Shown here piece after piece: positions 1-7,615 of a stretch of DNA of 29,908 bases; the first letter of the stretch is position 1; each line of letters opens with the position of its first letter. Below the pieces are notes generated by a model. That model was not told the DNA's origin. It saw only the letters and a list, made by a program, of their open reading frames with translations, and did no database searches. Where the stretch lies: positions 1 to 29,908 of the forward strand of contig CAZTLP010000012.1 of assembly GCA_964614345.1 (NCBI GenBank), given 5' to 3'. The translations under genes were made by a program, and so were the position numbers. The DNA comes from AEGEAN-183 sp964614345 (GTDB lineage: Bacteria > Pseudomonadota > Gammaproteobacteria > Magnimaribacterales > Magnimaribacteraceae).

Positions 1-119
1 TCTTCAGGCTCTCTTAGAAATTCTTCTCTACACTGGTAATGCATACTCATACCCTGTGTTTTATAATCGACATCCCAAAAAGCTATTTTCTTTTTACAAA
101 TTTCGCAAGTTGTAGCCAT
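1..119 (-). CDS. Small Cys/His-motif protein, N-terminal part, cut by window edge
   Basis: An open frame starts at an ATG at 119-117 and runs off the left edge with 39 codons visible. It begins MATTCEICKKKIAFW. It has a C-x2-C pair (residues 5 and 8) and an H-x2-C pair (residues 27 and 30), the spacing expected of a small zinc-binding treble-clef or ribbon fold. I do not recognise the family. An AAAGAG sequence lies just upstream of the start, and the gene begins 19 bp after the indoleamine dioxygenase stop on the same strand, so it is probably the next cistron of that operon. Metal binding is inferred from the motif alone, and the rest of the protein is outside the window. Confidence 0.5.
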   Translation of the reverse strand, partial: MATTCEICKKKIAFWDVDYKTQGMSMHYQCREEFLREPE

Positions 120-138
120 ATCTCTTTATCACACTCTG

Positions 139-1263
139 TTAATTAGTTTCCTCTAGATGCTTCTTTAAATAAGTCATGAACGGAGTTCCTCCTGTTCCCT
201 TTATTGTTGAACCTCCGGTCCCAAACGGGTTCTTTTGCTGAGATTGTTTATGAATGTACATGCCCGCGTACTTTAAATGCAGGGCACGAAAGTCAGATAA
301 TTCCTTTAAACATTGGTTGTAGATTTTCTTTAAATTAGCTGAATCCAAGACCAGATCTTTAAGCACTGAACCTTCTACTTTTTTTATAAATTTTCTGTGT
401 TTAGGGGGCATGTAATCCCTCATTTCATTTAAATAGTGTCTCAACGCATCTTTTGAATGTTTGACGCCTAGGACCCCATCTAAACTTGGAACAATACTGC
501 TTTGTGCGCCGGTTTCTCCTCGAAAGAATTGTGCTTCATTGGAGAACTGATTCTCGTAAATCAGTCCATCCTTTAAATCAGGATTATCTTTTGAACCAAA
601 TATGAAGGGTCTAACTCTATGGTAGTAAACATATGGATCACACCTCTCAGGCATTCTTAAAAAGATCTTATTCACTTCTTGGAGGGAAATTTCAACCTTT
701 GATAACAGACTGGCAATTTCTTTCTCGTTTGTAGAATCATCACACTGGGACAATTTATCTGCTGCCTCAATGGCTCCTGAAGCTGCCCCTTCTATGCAAA
801 CGTGAATGGTTACAAACCAATCCTCATCGAGACCCCCTAAAAAATTATTTATTAAAGCGACGTTCTCTAGAGAAAGAGGTTCGTCTTCTAACAAGAACCA
901 ATTATCTAAACAATAACTGGCATAACTAAGAACCGGTGGCCTGCCTAGAAACTCTGACACCTGAACCCATGGCGTTGCAACTACTTCGGGTAATTTACTT
1001 TTGGGTGTACTGCCACCTAGAATATAAGCGTGTGCAATGAAGCTAAGATGCACCATGGCTAACCTTAACTCTCTTTCGTTTTTAGATGTTAAAAGCTCCT
1101 GAGCTGACAAATCATCTTTTTTTAGAGATTCTACCGTCTGCTGCAATCTGCCGGTTAATAATAGTTTCGGAAGGTTTGTGGCTATTTCTTGTAATCTATT
1201 CAAACTAGAGGAGTTAGTTGAATACTCTCTTAAAGGCTGCTTTTCTGGTAAAAAACCTTTCAT
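139..1263 (-). CDS. Indoleamine 2,3-dioxygenase (heme tryptophan-cleaving enzyme)
   Basis: Bacterial member of the indoleamine 2,3-dioxygenase family, 374 aa, close to the roughly 400 aa of the animal enzymes. These cytoplasmic heme enzymes insert O2 into the indole ring of tryptophan to give N-formylkynurenine. By eye it follows human IDO1 along most of its length. It has the LSYASYCLDNW segment (111-121), a GLIYE block (233-237), GAQSS (252-256), EMRDYMPPKHR (280-290) and the C-terminal KGTGGT (355-360). His329 in FRALHL aligns with the proximal heme ligand His346, Arg218 with Arg231, and Tyr114 with Tyr126. His154 falls where human IDO1 has the distal Ser167, recalling the distal His of tryptophan 2,3-dioxygenases. 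There is no signal peptide. It starts 21 bp after ggt and is probably co-transcribed. No kynurenine formamidase or kynureninase is in view, so the fate of the product is unknown. Confidence 0.9.
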   Translation of the reverse strand: MKGFLPEKQPLREYSTNSSSLNRLQEIATNLPKLLLTGRLQQTVESLKKDDLSAQELLTSKNERELRLAMVHLSFIAHAYILGGSTPKSKLPEVVATPWVQVSEFLGRPPVLSYASYCLDNWFLLEDEPLSLENVALINNFLGGLDEDWFVTIHVCIEGAASGAIEAADKLSQCDDSTNEKEIASLLSKVEISLQEVNKIFLRMPERCDPYVYYHRVRPFIFGSKDNPDLKDGLIYENQFSNEAQFFRGETGAQSSIVPSLDGVLGVKHSKDALRHYLNEMRDYMPPKHRKFIKKVEGSVLKDLVLDSANLKKIYNQCLKELSDFRALHLKYAGMYIHKQSQQKNPFGTGGSTIKGTGGTPFMTYLKKHLEETN

Positions 1264-1284
1264 GATTTTATTTCTTTAGGAAAG

Positions 1285-2967
1285 TCAGTACCCAGATGCC
1301 TGGCCATCCTTCCTGCTCTCTGAAGCTCCAAAATACACCCCCTCTCTAAGCATGATAGCTTGATAACCTCCAAATATCCCTTTCTGATATTTGATTTTAT
1401 GTCCCTTTTCTACCAATTCTTCTTCAATCTGACTTCCAAAACCTTTTTCTAAACTCAAACTGCCTCCATTCAACATTTTTTCATCTGTAGGCTGAGAGGA
1501 GCCGCTATGGACTATCCTTGGAGCATCACCAGCTTCTTGCAGGTTATACCCAAAATCAATTAGGTTGATTACGATCTGAGCATGCGCTTGTGGCTGGGTG
1601 GCCCCACCCATAACACCAAAACTTATAAACGGTTTCCCGTCTTTGGTTACAAAAGCTGGAATTATTGTATGAAAAGGTCTCTTACCCCCTTCAATCACAT
1701 TTGCATGACCATCCATGAGACTAAACAGCTCTCCCCTATCCTGAAGCATGAATCCCAACCCAGGAGGCACCATACCAGAACCCATACCCCTGTAATTGCT
1801 TTGGATTAGAGATACCATATTTCCAAATTTATCAGCTGCCGTTAAATAGATCGTGTCCCCACCACTAGGTATTCCTGATTCATCGACAAGAGCTGCTTTG
1901 TCCTTATCTATTAACGCTGCTCTTTCTTTAGCATAGTCTTTAGAAATAAGTTGCTTGATAGGAATTTCAGAGAATGCAGGATCGGCGTAATGTTTAGCCC
2001 GATCTGCGAAAGCAAGTTTTTTTGCTTCTGTGAATAAATGAATGTAATTAGAGCTGAACAAGCCCATCTCTTTTAGATCAAAATTTTCTAAAATATTAAG
2101 GATTTGAAGGGCTACTACTCCTTGACCATTAGGTGGTAATTCCCAAACATCATAGCCTCGATAATTAGTTGAAACTGGGTCTACCCACTCTGAGTTAAAG
2201 TTAGCAAGATCTTCATAAGTTAAAAAACCGCCTTGTCCTTGTATGAATTCAGAAATAGTTTTTGCTACTTCGCCTTCGTAGAACCCAGCTCTGCCGTTCT
2301 CAGCAATAATTTCAAGAGTGTCAGCCAATTGTGGGTTTTTAAAAATTTCTCCTTTGCCTGCTGTTTCTCCACCTTCCATCCATACTTCTGAGAAGTTTGG
2401 ATACTCTTTAAATATTTCTTTTGATCTATCAAGGTAGTAAGCAATCGTTTCACTAACAGGATGGCCTTTCCTTGCGTATTCAATAGTTGGTTGAAATAGG
2501 GAAGAAAAGCTTTGGTTACCAAATTTTTCATGTAATTTAACCCAACCATCCACGGCACCAGGAACCGTCACGGGCAAGGGCCCAAACGCCGGTATCTTAG
2601 TCATATTCTGGTCTTTGAAGTAATCCAAGGATAAGGATTGAGGGGCTGGACCGCTGGCGTTTAAACCAAATAGTTTTTTTTCATTAGCATCCCAAACAAT
2701 TGCAAATAAATCACCGCCTATGCCACTCCCTGTAGGTTCCATAAGACCTAGAGCAATATTTGCTGCTATGGCAGCATCTATAGCCGTCCCCCCTTTTTTT
2801 AATATATCAATACCTATTTGTGTTGCCAGAGGGTGGCTGGTTGCGACCATGCCATGTTGTCCAATAACTTCAGAGCGACTCGCGAATTGTTCGCCTGTTA
2901 TTCGATCGTATCCGTATCCACTCATAGTCATCAAGGCTAACGATAAAATGATGAACCTAAACCTCAT
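1285..2967 (-). CDS. ggt: Gamma-glutamyltransferase, exported Ntn hydrolase
   Basis: Gamma-glutamyltransferase, 560 aa, full length. It cleaves the gamma-glutamyl bond of glutathione and similar compounds in the periplasm, by hydrolysis or transfer to an amino acid or peptide. A signal peptide is clear: MRFRF, then a hydrophobic stretch to about residue 18. The proenzyme self-cleaves before a threonine to give large and small subunits. Here that residue is most likely Thr372 in SGGDTIYLT, which starts the small subunit. Other family landmarks are GSGIGGDLF (80-88), GVMGGATQPQAH (451-462) and the C-terminal ASESRKDGQASGY. The junction reads GGDTIYLT rather than the TTHxS-like sequence of E. 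coli Ggt, so this may be one of the divergent members whose preferred substrate is uncertain. It starts 12 bp after the AhpD-like gene. Confidence 0.92.
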   Translation of the reverse strand: MRFRFIILSLALMTMSGYGYDRITGEQFASRSEVIGQHGMVATSHPLATQIGIDILKKGGTAIDAAIAANIALGLMEPTGSGIGGDLFAIVWDANEKKLFGLNASGPAPQSLSLDYFKDQNMTKIPAFGPLPVTVPGAVDGWVKLHEKFGNQSFSSLFQPTIEYARKGHPVSETIAYYLDRSKEIFKEYPNFSEVWMEGGETAGKGEIFKNPQLADTLEIIAENGRAGFYEGEVAKTISEFIQGQGGFLTYEDLANFNSEWVDPVSTNYRGYDVWELPPNGQGVVALQILNILENFDLKEMGLFSSNYIHLFTEAKKLAFADRAKHYADPAFSEIPIKQLISKDYAKERAALIDKDKAALVDESGIPSGGDTIYLTAADKFGNMVSLIQSNYRGMGSGMVPPGLGFMLQDRGELFSLMDGHANVIEGGKRPFHTIIPAFVTKDGKPFISFGVMGGATQPQAHAQIVINLIDFGYNLQEAGDAPRIVHSGSSQPTDEKMLNGGSLSLEKGFGSQIEEELVEKGHKIKYQKGIFGGYQAIMLREGVYFGASESRKDGQASGY

Positions 2968-2979
2968 TATAAGCTTAGC

Positions 2980-3570
2980 TTAATTATGCTTACCTTTATT
3001 CCAACCATTTTTAGTTAAATATTTTTCAGCTGACTCTATTGCTCCTGCTTCTATGCTGGTTCCCATGCTGTCGTTCCATCTATTCAAATACCCAAATAGA
3101 GATATAACTCCCAGAATCTCAACTATTTCTCCCTCATCCCAATGTTTGTGTAGTCTTTCTTCCAGCTCCGCATCAACCGCATTAGGAGTTTGAGAAGCTG
3201 CCAAAGCAAAATCTAATGCCGCTCTTTCCGCCTCATTAAAAGCTTCGTGAGTTCTGTATTCCCAAATATTTTCAAGTTGTTCTGAATCCGCTCCGTATCT
3301 CTCAGCCGCTCTAATTGCATGCGCCTGACAATATCTACACCCTGATGCATTACTACTTACCCAAGCTATCATCCTTTTTAAAGCAGAAGTAACGGTGCCA
3401 TGATTTTCCATGACTGCTTTATTTAAACCAATGAAAGCGGAAGCTACCTCAGGTCGGATTTGCATAGTTAAAACTGAGTTTGGACAAAAACCTAAAGTTT
3501 CATTAAAAAACTCTGCCAGCTCTTGAACTTCTAAATTGGCTTCAGGTGATAAAGGTTTAACTAAAGGCAT
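2980..3570 (-). CDS. AhpD-like / carboxymuconolactone decarboxylase family protein
   Basis: A 196-aa all-helical protein of the AhpD/CMD superfamily, closest in layout to the proteins annotated as peroxidase-related enzymes. The diagnostic C-x2-C-x2-H motif is at Cys78, Cys81 and His84 (SGCRYCQAHA), preceded by SSNA. In AhpD the two cysteines form the redox couple that reduces peroxide or a lipoyl partner. The substrate here is unknown. The C-terminal half has LFGYLNRWND, often seen in this subgroup. There is no signal peptide, so it should be cytoplasmic. It starts 5 bp after the exported amidohydrolase stop and is followed 12 bp later by ggt, so it belongs to the same transcription unit. 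A thiol-peroxidase role beside a glutathione-cleaving enzyme is plausible but unproven. Confidence 0.85.
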   Translation of the reverse strand: MPLVKPLSPEANLEVQELAEFFNETLGFCPNSVLTMQIRPEVASAFIGLNKAVMENHGTVTSALKRMIAWVSSNASGCRYCQAHAIRAAERYGADSEQLENIWEYRTHEAFNEAERAALDFALAASQTPNAVDAELEERLHKHWDEGEIVEILGVISLFGYLNRWNDSMGTSIEAGAIESAEKYLTKNGWNKGKHN

Positions 3571-3575
3571 GTTTA

Positions 3576-4979
3576 TTAGTTTTGAATATGGCCTTTTAAA
3601 ATAACTTTATGAATGTCTTGAGTGTTCTTAATGTCTATGAGCGGACTGCTATTCAAAATAACAAGGTCAGCATATTTTCCTACTTGTATGGTTCCCATTT
3701 TACTTTCCAAATTAAAAAACTCTGCTGGAGTTATAGTAGCAGACCTTAATGCTTGCTGGGGCGTTAACCCAGCTTCAACTAGCAATTCTAACTCTTTGTG
3801 TAAACTAAAACCGGGTGTTAGGAAACCAATAGGAGTGTCTGTACCAGCAATAATCTTGACTCCATGCTTATTGAAAAGACTAACAATTTTAAAGCTCCAT
3901 TCTTGGAACATTCTATTATTCTCACTTACCGGTTGTTGTGTGAGATTTAGAGAACTATCCATCCAACTTTTCTCCACTTCACTGGGTAAAAACTTATAAG
4001 TATCTTGCCATTTACTGTCAGCAAAAAATCTTTTTGAAGCTACGGTATTAATGGTCAAGGTTGGAGTTTGAAAAACGTTGTTTGTTGCCAAGTATTTGAT
4101 GATTTTATTACATCTATTTTCATCTATATTACCTAGTGCTGCGTATCTTTGTGATTGATGAATCTTTGCCCTCAGAGCTGAACCAGGAAGCAAATCTAGG
4201 TTTTTTAATAGTACTTGCCTTTGCTTTAAGGTTTCTTCAGCATTTTCAGCACAAGCAAGATCCAGATTTCGAATATGCTGCATGCCACCTAAACCTGCAT
4301 CCACTGCTTTACCCAAATCCATACTTAGAGGGATGTGACTAGTAACAGGAAGATTATTTTGGTTAGCAATTTCAAGTAACTTAACAAAAGTGCTTGGAGC
4401 CAACATTTCATAAGTTTTTAAGAAGGTGACTCCCCTTTCAATTAGATTGCCCACCAAATTTTCAAGGTCAGTATCTTCATTCACTTCAATAGCTAACTCA
4501 GGAAATCCAGGCTCAGCTCCTTTATAAACTCTGGGGTTGCCATCTATTAATGGTCCTGAAAAAAATACTCTGGGTGTTCTATGAGGGTTTTCTTTGGCGA
4601 AGTCTATTGCAGGTTGAAGTTTATTAAGAACGGCACCCGTATCTCGAATACTGGTTATCCCATTCATAAGAAAGAGCTTATAAGCCGTTTCATAATCCAG
4701 CTCAGGAATGAAAGTAAGGTGAACATGAGCATCCCAAAGCCCTGGGATCAAAAATTTTCCGGTCGCGTCAATAACTGTGTCTTCAGGCACAAAAATTATA
4801 TTTTTAGAACCAGATTTTTCTATAGATCTAATTTCATCTCCTTGAATGATAACCGTCATGCCTTCCTTGGTTGGAGAGATAGCATCAATTAGTGTTGCAT
4901 TCTCTATTATGATTCTTGCAGAAGCATCAAGGCTAAATAATAGCCAAAAAATCGTTAGCGAAAGAAAAGGGAACTTCAT
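3576..4979 (-). CDS. Exported metal-dependent amidohydrolase (imidazolonepropionase/Xaa-Pro dipeptidase-like)
   Basis: A 467-aa amidohydrolase-superfamily enzyme with an N-terminal signal peptide (MKFPFLSLTIFWLLFSLDASA). It should act in the periplasm or at the cell surface. The small beta-sandwich (about 22-75) is followed by the TIM barrel, which begins LIPGLWDAHVHLTF with metal ligands His85 and His87. A likely bridging lysine lies in FLKTYEM, further His ligands in TSHIPLS and MQHIRNL, and the catalytic Asp in AGTDTP. The C-terminal strand QVGKYADLVIL closes the sandwich. This layout fits the imidazolonepropionase-like or prolidase-like clade, which includes secreted enzymes that cleave Xaa-Pro or other N-acyl dipeptides. 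The exact substrate cannot be read from sequence. It starts 40 bp after the amidohydrolase-2 gene. Confidence 0.85.
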   Translation of the reverse strand: MKFPFLSLTIFWLLFSLDASARIIIENATLIDAISPTKEGMTVIIQGDEIRSIEKSGSKNIIFVPEDTVIDATGKFLIPGLWDAHVHLTFIPELDYETAYKLFLMNGITSIRDTGAVLNKLQPAIDFAKENPHRTPRVFFSGPLIDGNPRVYKGAEPGFPELAIEVNEDTDLENLVGNLIERGVTFLKTYEMLAPSTFVKLLEIANQNNLPVTSHIPLSMDLGKAVDAGLGGMQHIRNLDLACAENAEETLKQRQVLLKNLDLLPGSALRAKIHQSQRYAALGNIDENRCNKIIKYLATNNVFQTPTLTINTVASKRFFADSKWQDTYKFLPSEVEKSWMDSSLNLTQQPVSENNRMFQEWSFKIVSLFNKHGVKIIAGTDTPIGFLTPGFSLHKELELLVEAGLTPQQALRSATITPAEFFNLESKMGTIQVGKYADLVILNSSPLIDIKNTQDIHKVILKGHIQN

Positions 4980-5019
4980 AAGCTCTATAGGAGCTTTGAT
5001 GTTTGTTTGAGATAAAATT

Positions 5020-6183
5020 TTATAACTTTATCCCCATCAACTCTTCCATGTTGCCATGATAGAAAGCATCCATGGTTTTCTCATCGCATTCCGTCATAGT
5101 GGCTTCAAATTTTCTTATTGGATCTGAGGTTCCTTCAGGGTGAGGGTAATCTGAAGCATAGACCAACATCTTTGGCCCAATATTTTCAATTATCCAACCG
5201 ATAGGTTCACCAGCAAATGGCGAAACTTTGAGATGTCTTTTTGCAACTTCAGAAGGCAAGTCTTTAAACTTCCTCTGCCTTTTAAATAAAGACGCCGTAT
5301 AGTCTAAGGCCTTTAACCAAGAAGGGAGCCAAAATGCCCCGTGTTCCATGGAGATTCCTTTCAACTTAGGGAATCTTTCAAAAACACCATCAAAAATCAT
5401 CGCGGATAAAAACAGCTCAGCGCTACTGTTAATAGTCATTAATCCTAGCTCTCCTGCCGGTGCATCACCCCCAAGTTCTAATTTAGACTTTCCATTATTC
5501 TTAAAACTATCAGGAACTGCCTTGTAGTGCCCATTGACGGCTACATGCACAACAAAAGGAGATTGATTGTTTACAAAACAATCCCAAATAGGATCAAAAT
5601 CGGTGTGAGTAAAAGAAATATTCTCATCATTCGGTTCATTAGTATCTATCATGAAAGAGTAACAACCTTCATCAAACCCCTGCTTCATAATCTCCAAGGA
5701 TTTTGTGGGTCCGAGTTGCAGAGGCACATAACCAATAGCTTTTAATCTTTCATCAGACTTACAAAATTGGGCCATTGCCCTATTCAAAGTCTTTGACCCT
5801 ACTTCTAAAACTTTAGGGTCTTGCGAATGCGCAATTTGATGAAAAGAAAATGTTGGAAGAACCCACTGGATTGAATAACCAAACATATCCATCGCATGAG
5901 ATCTTTCACTTGGATCAAAGGCTCCGATTCTATTCCACCCACTTTTTGTATTATCTAATATAGCATCTTCAAATTTTGCCATTACTTCTAGATTCTCCTG
6001 GCGTTTTCTAAAAAGCTCCTTCCCTCTTTCAAGACCTGCCTCAATAACAGGCAGCACCTTCTGTGAAGACATGGAAGGAATAATTTTCTTGTCTTCTTCT
6101 TTTGCTGCAGAGATCAAAAAGTCTTCTAATTCTATAACGTGGCTATCTGCATCAATAATCTTTCTATGTTCCGCGTAACTCAT
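5020..6183 (-). CDS. Amidohydrolase-2 family metal-dependent hydrolase
   Basis: A cytoplasmic amidohydrolase-2 (ACMSD-like fold) enzyme of 387 aa. I place the start at the ATG at 6183-6181 (MSYAEHRKIID) because GTGGAGAAAAT directly precedes it. The frame can be extended to a TTG at 6234, but that start has no ribosome-binding site. The N-terminal motif is IIDADSHV (D11, D13, H15), which replaces the H-x-H of true ACMSD. A second metal His lies in SMEHGAFWLPSW and the catalytic Asp in YASDYPHPEG. Such proteins act as decarboxylases or hydrolases on carboxylic acids, and this D-x-D-x-H subgroup is abundant in marine bacteria with few characterised members. The gene sits between the serine hydrolase and the exported amidohydrolase and is probably co-transcribed with them. 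The substrate is unknown. Confidence 0.85.
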   Translation of the reverse strand: MSYAEHRKIIDADSHVIELEDFLISAAKEEDKKIIPSMSSQKVLPVIEAGLERGKELFRKRQENLEVMAKFEDAILDNTKSGWNRIGAFDPSERSHAMDMFGYSIQWVLPTFSFHQIAHSQDPKVLEVGSKTLNRAMAQFCKSDERLKAIGYVPLQLGPTKSLEIMKQGFDEGCYSFMIDTNEPNDENISFTHTDFDPIWDCFVNNQSPFVVHVAVNGHYKAVPDSFKNNGKSKLELGGDAPAGELGLMTINSSAELFLSAMIFDGVFERFPKLKGISMEHGAFWLPSWLKALDYTASLFKRQRKFKDLPSEVAKRHLKVSPFAGEPIGWIIENIGPKMLVYASDYPHPEGTSDPIRKFEATMTECDEKTMDAFYHGNMEELMGIKL

Positions 6184-6257
6184 ATTTTCTCCACAATATA
6201 AGAGCAGATTAATCAGAAGGCTGCTGAGAAGCAAGCACTGTGAGAAGTTGAGTTTGC

Positions 6258-7487
6258 TTACTCAGGCATCAACGAAGAATAAACCAAAGACCTTAGTTCC
6301 CTTCTCACTTGGTAAGTTGAAGAAGGTAATAACTGAGTTAAGAATATGACTACCATTTCTTCTTTCGGATTTACCCAAAAAACCGTTGAGGCTGCACCTC
6401 CCCAACCATACTCTCCGATATCAGTTAGAGATTGGGTTTTAACGGGATCCAGTATCACAGAAAAACCTAAACCAAACCCGACTCCTTGATAGGTGGTTTC
6501 ACTGAAAGCCGATTGGCTCATTTCAGTTAAATCTTTATGGTCAGGCAGATGATTTGAAGCCATCATGGCAAGTGTCTTGCGACCAATGATTCTGGTGCCA
6601 TTAAGCTCACCTTGATTGAGCAGCATGGAGCAAAAACGATAGTAATCTGACATAGTAGATAAGAGTCCACCTCCTCCTGAAAGCATCTTCCTTTTTTTGA
6701 CTCTGGCTGTCTTAGCTCCACCTGAGTCAACTAATACCGGTCCCTTCTTAGGATGATGTTCATAAAGTGAAGCCAGTCGGTCTACTTTATCTTTAGCGCA
6801 AGAAAAACCTGTGTCCTCCATACCCAAAGGATCAAAAATATTTTTTTGAAAATACTTGTCTAACTTCATACCCGAGAAGTGTTCAACCAAGTAACCACAC
6901 ACATCAGTTGAAACGGAGTAATTCCACTGATCTCCAGGTGAAAACTCCAAAGGTAACTCAGCCAGCGTGTCAATCATGGCTTGCAAATCACCGGTAGCCT
7001 GTAATTTTGTTTTTCGGTAAGCAGCATCAACATTGGTTCTAAGCATGAAATCGTAGGTCAGACCTGACATATGAGACAGTAGGTCTCTAATGGTCATATG
7101 ACGCTTGGGTCTTGAAGTTAAGAAATTAGGATAAACACCGGACTCATAGACCCTTAGATTTCTCCAAGAAGGTATATGCCAGTGGATAGGATCGTCTAAC
7201 CGAAAGAGGCTTTTTTCATAAAGTTGCATTAAGGCAATACTGGTTATGGGTTTAGACATTGAATAGATGCTAAAAATGGCATCTTCCTGCATCTTTTTTT
7301 TGTTTTCTCGGTCCATAAAACCAAGTGCATCTAGATAAGCTATTTCACCTTTTCTGGCTACTAAAGTTAAAGTGCCCACATATTTACCAGGCTCTACGTA
7401 CTGTTCTTTAAGGTAATCTCTTATATTCCCCATTACTTTGCCGTCCAATCCTACAGACTCGGGTGAAACAATTTTTAATGAACTCAT
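6258..7487 (-). CDS. Beta-lactamase-fold serine hydrolase (class C/EstB-like)
   Basis: A 409-aa serine hydrolase of the beta-lactamase/penicillin-binding-protein fold (Pfam Beta-lactamase, COG1680). The nucleophile motif S-x-x-K is Ser76-Met-Ser-Lys79 (IYSMSKP). The second motif Y-x-N/S is Tyr190-Ser-Val (WNYSVST). A GWGG segment near residue 370 probably stands in for the KTG strand. There is no signal peptide, which argues for a cytoplasmic esterase, amidase or transacylase rather than an antibiotic-resistance lactamase. AAGGAAG lies about 10 bases before the ATG. It is the first gene of the leftward operon, with the promoter at 7517-7545 just upstream. The substrate is not predictable. Clustering with amidohydrolases suggests ester or amide cleavage in a catabolic route. 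Confidence 0.88.
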   Translation of the reverse strand: MSSLKIVSPESVGLDGKVMGNIRDYLKEQYVEPGKYVGTLTLVARKGEIAYLDALGFMDRENKKKMQEDAIFSIYSMSKPITSIALMQLYEKSLFRLDDPIHWHIPSWRNLRVYESGVYPNFLTSRPKRHMTIRDLLSHMSGLTYDFMLRTNVDAAYRKTKLQATGDLQAMIDTLAELPLEFSPGDQWNYSVSTDVCGYLVEHFSGMKLDKYFQKNIFDPLGMEDTGFSCAKDKVDRLASLYEHHPKKGPVLVDSGGAKTARVKKRKMLSGGGGLLSTMSDYYRFCSMLLNQGELNGTRIIGRKTLAMMASNHLPDHKDLTEMSQSAFSETTYQGVGFGLGFSVILDPVKTQSLTDIGEYGWGGAASTVFWVNPKEEMVVIFLTQLLPSSTYQVRRELRSLVYSSLMPE

Positions 7488-7516
7488 GATTTAGTCTTCC
7501 TTGTAATGTTTCTTCC

Positions 7517-7545
7517 ATGAAACTGGAATGAAATCTGCTTGTCAA
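7517..7545 (-). promoter_or_regulatory. Sigma70-type promoter of the leftward hydrolase operon
   Basis: Read on the minus strand, a perfect TTGACA (7545-7540) is followed by a 17-base spacer and TTTCAT (7522-7517), a 4/6 match to TATAAT. Transcription would begin near 7510, leaving a leader of roughly 23 bases with an AAGGAAG Shine-Dalgarno sequence before the serine hydrolase ATG at 7487. It lies in the 128-bp divergent region shared with the D-aminoacylase-like gene. I found no equally convincing promoter on the plus strand there. TATCAT at 7578-7583 is only a weak -10 candidate. Confidence 0.6.
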
Positions 7546-7615
7546 GAAAGATGGTTTTAGGATTGTAGAAAAAAAGCTATCATTCATGCTATTCATAGTG
7601 GAAGGAAGGGAAAAC

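Noticed and set aside
5020..6183. Assigning the amidohydrolase-2 protein as ACMSD of the kynurenine pathway, fitting the nearby dioxygenase
   Set aside because: The metal motif is D-x-D-x-H rather than the H-x-H of ACMSD, and no other kynurenine-pathway gene is visible.
5020..6234. Longer amidohydrolase-2 form with a hydrophobic N-terminus suggesting a signal peptide or lipoprotein
   Set aside because: The upstream start is TTG without a ribosome-binding site. The ATG at 6183 has GTGGAGAAAAT before it and begins at the family's usual N-terminus.
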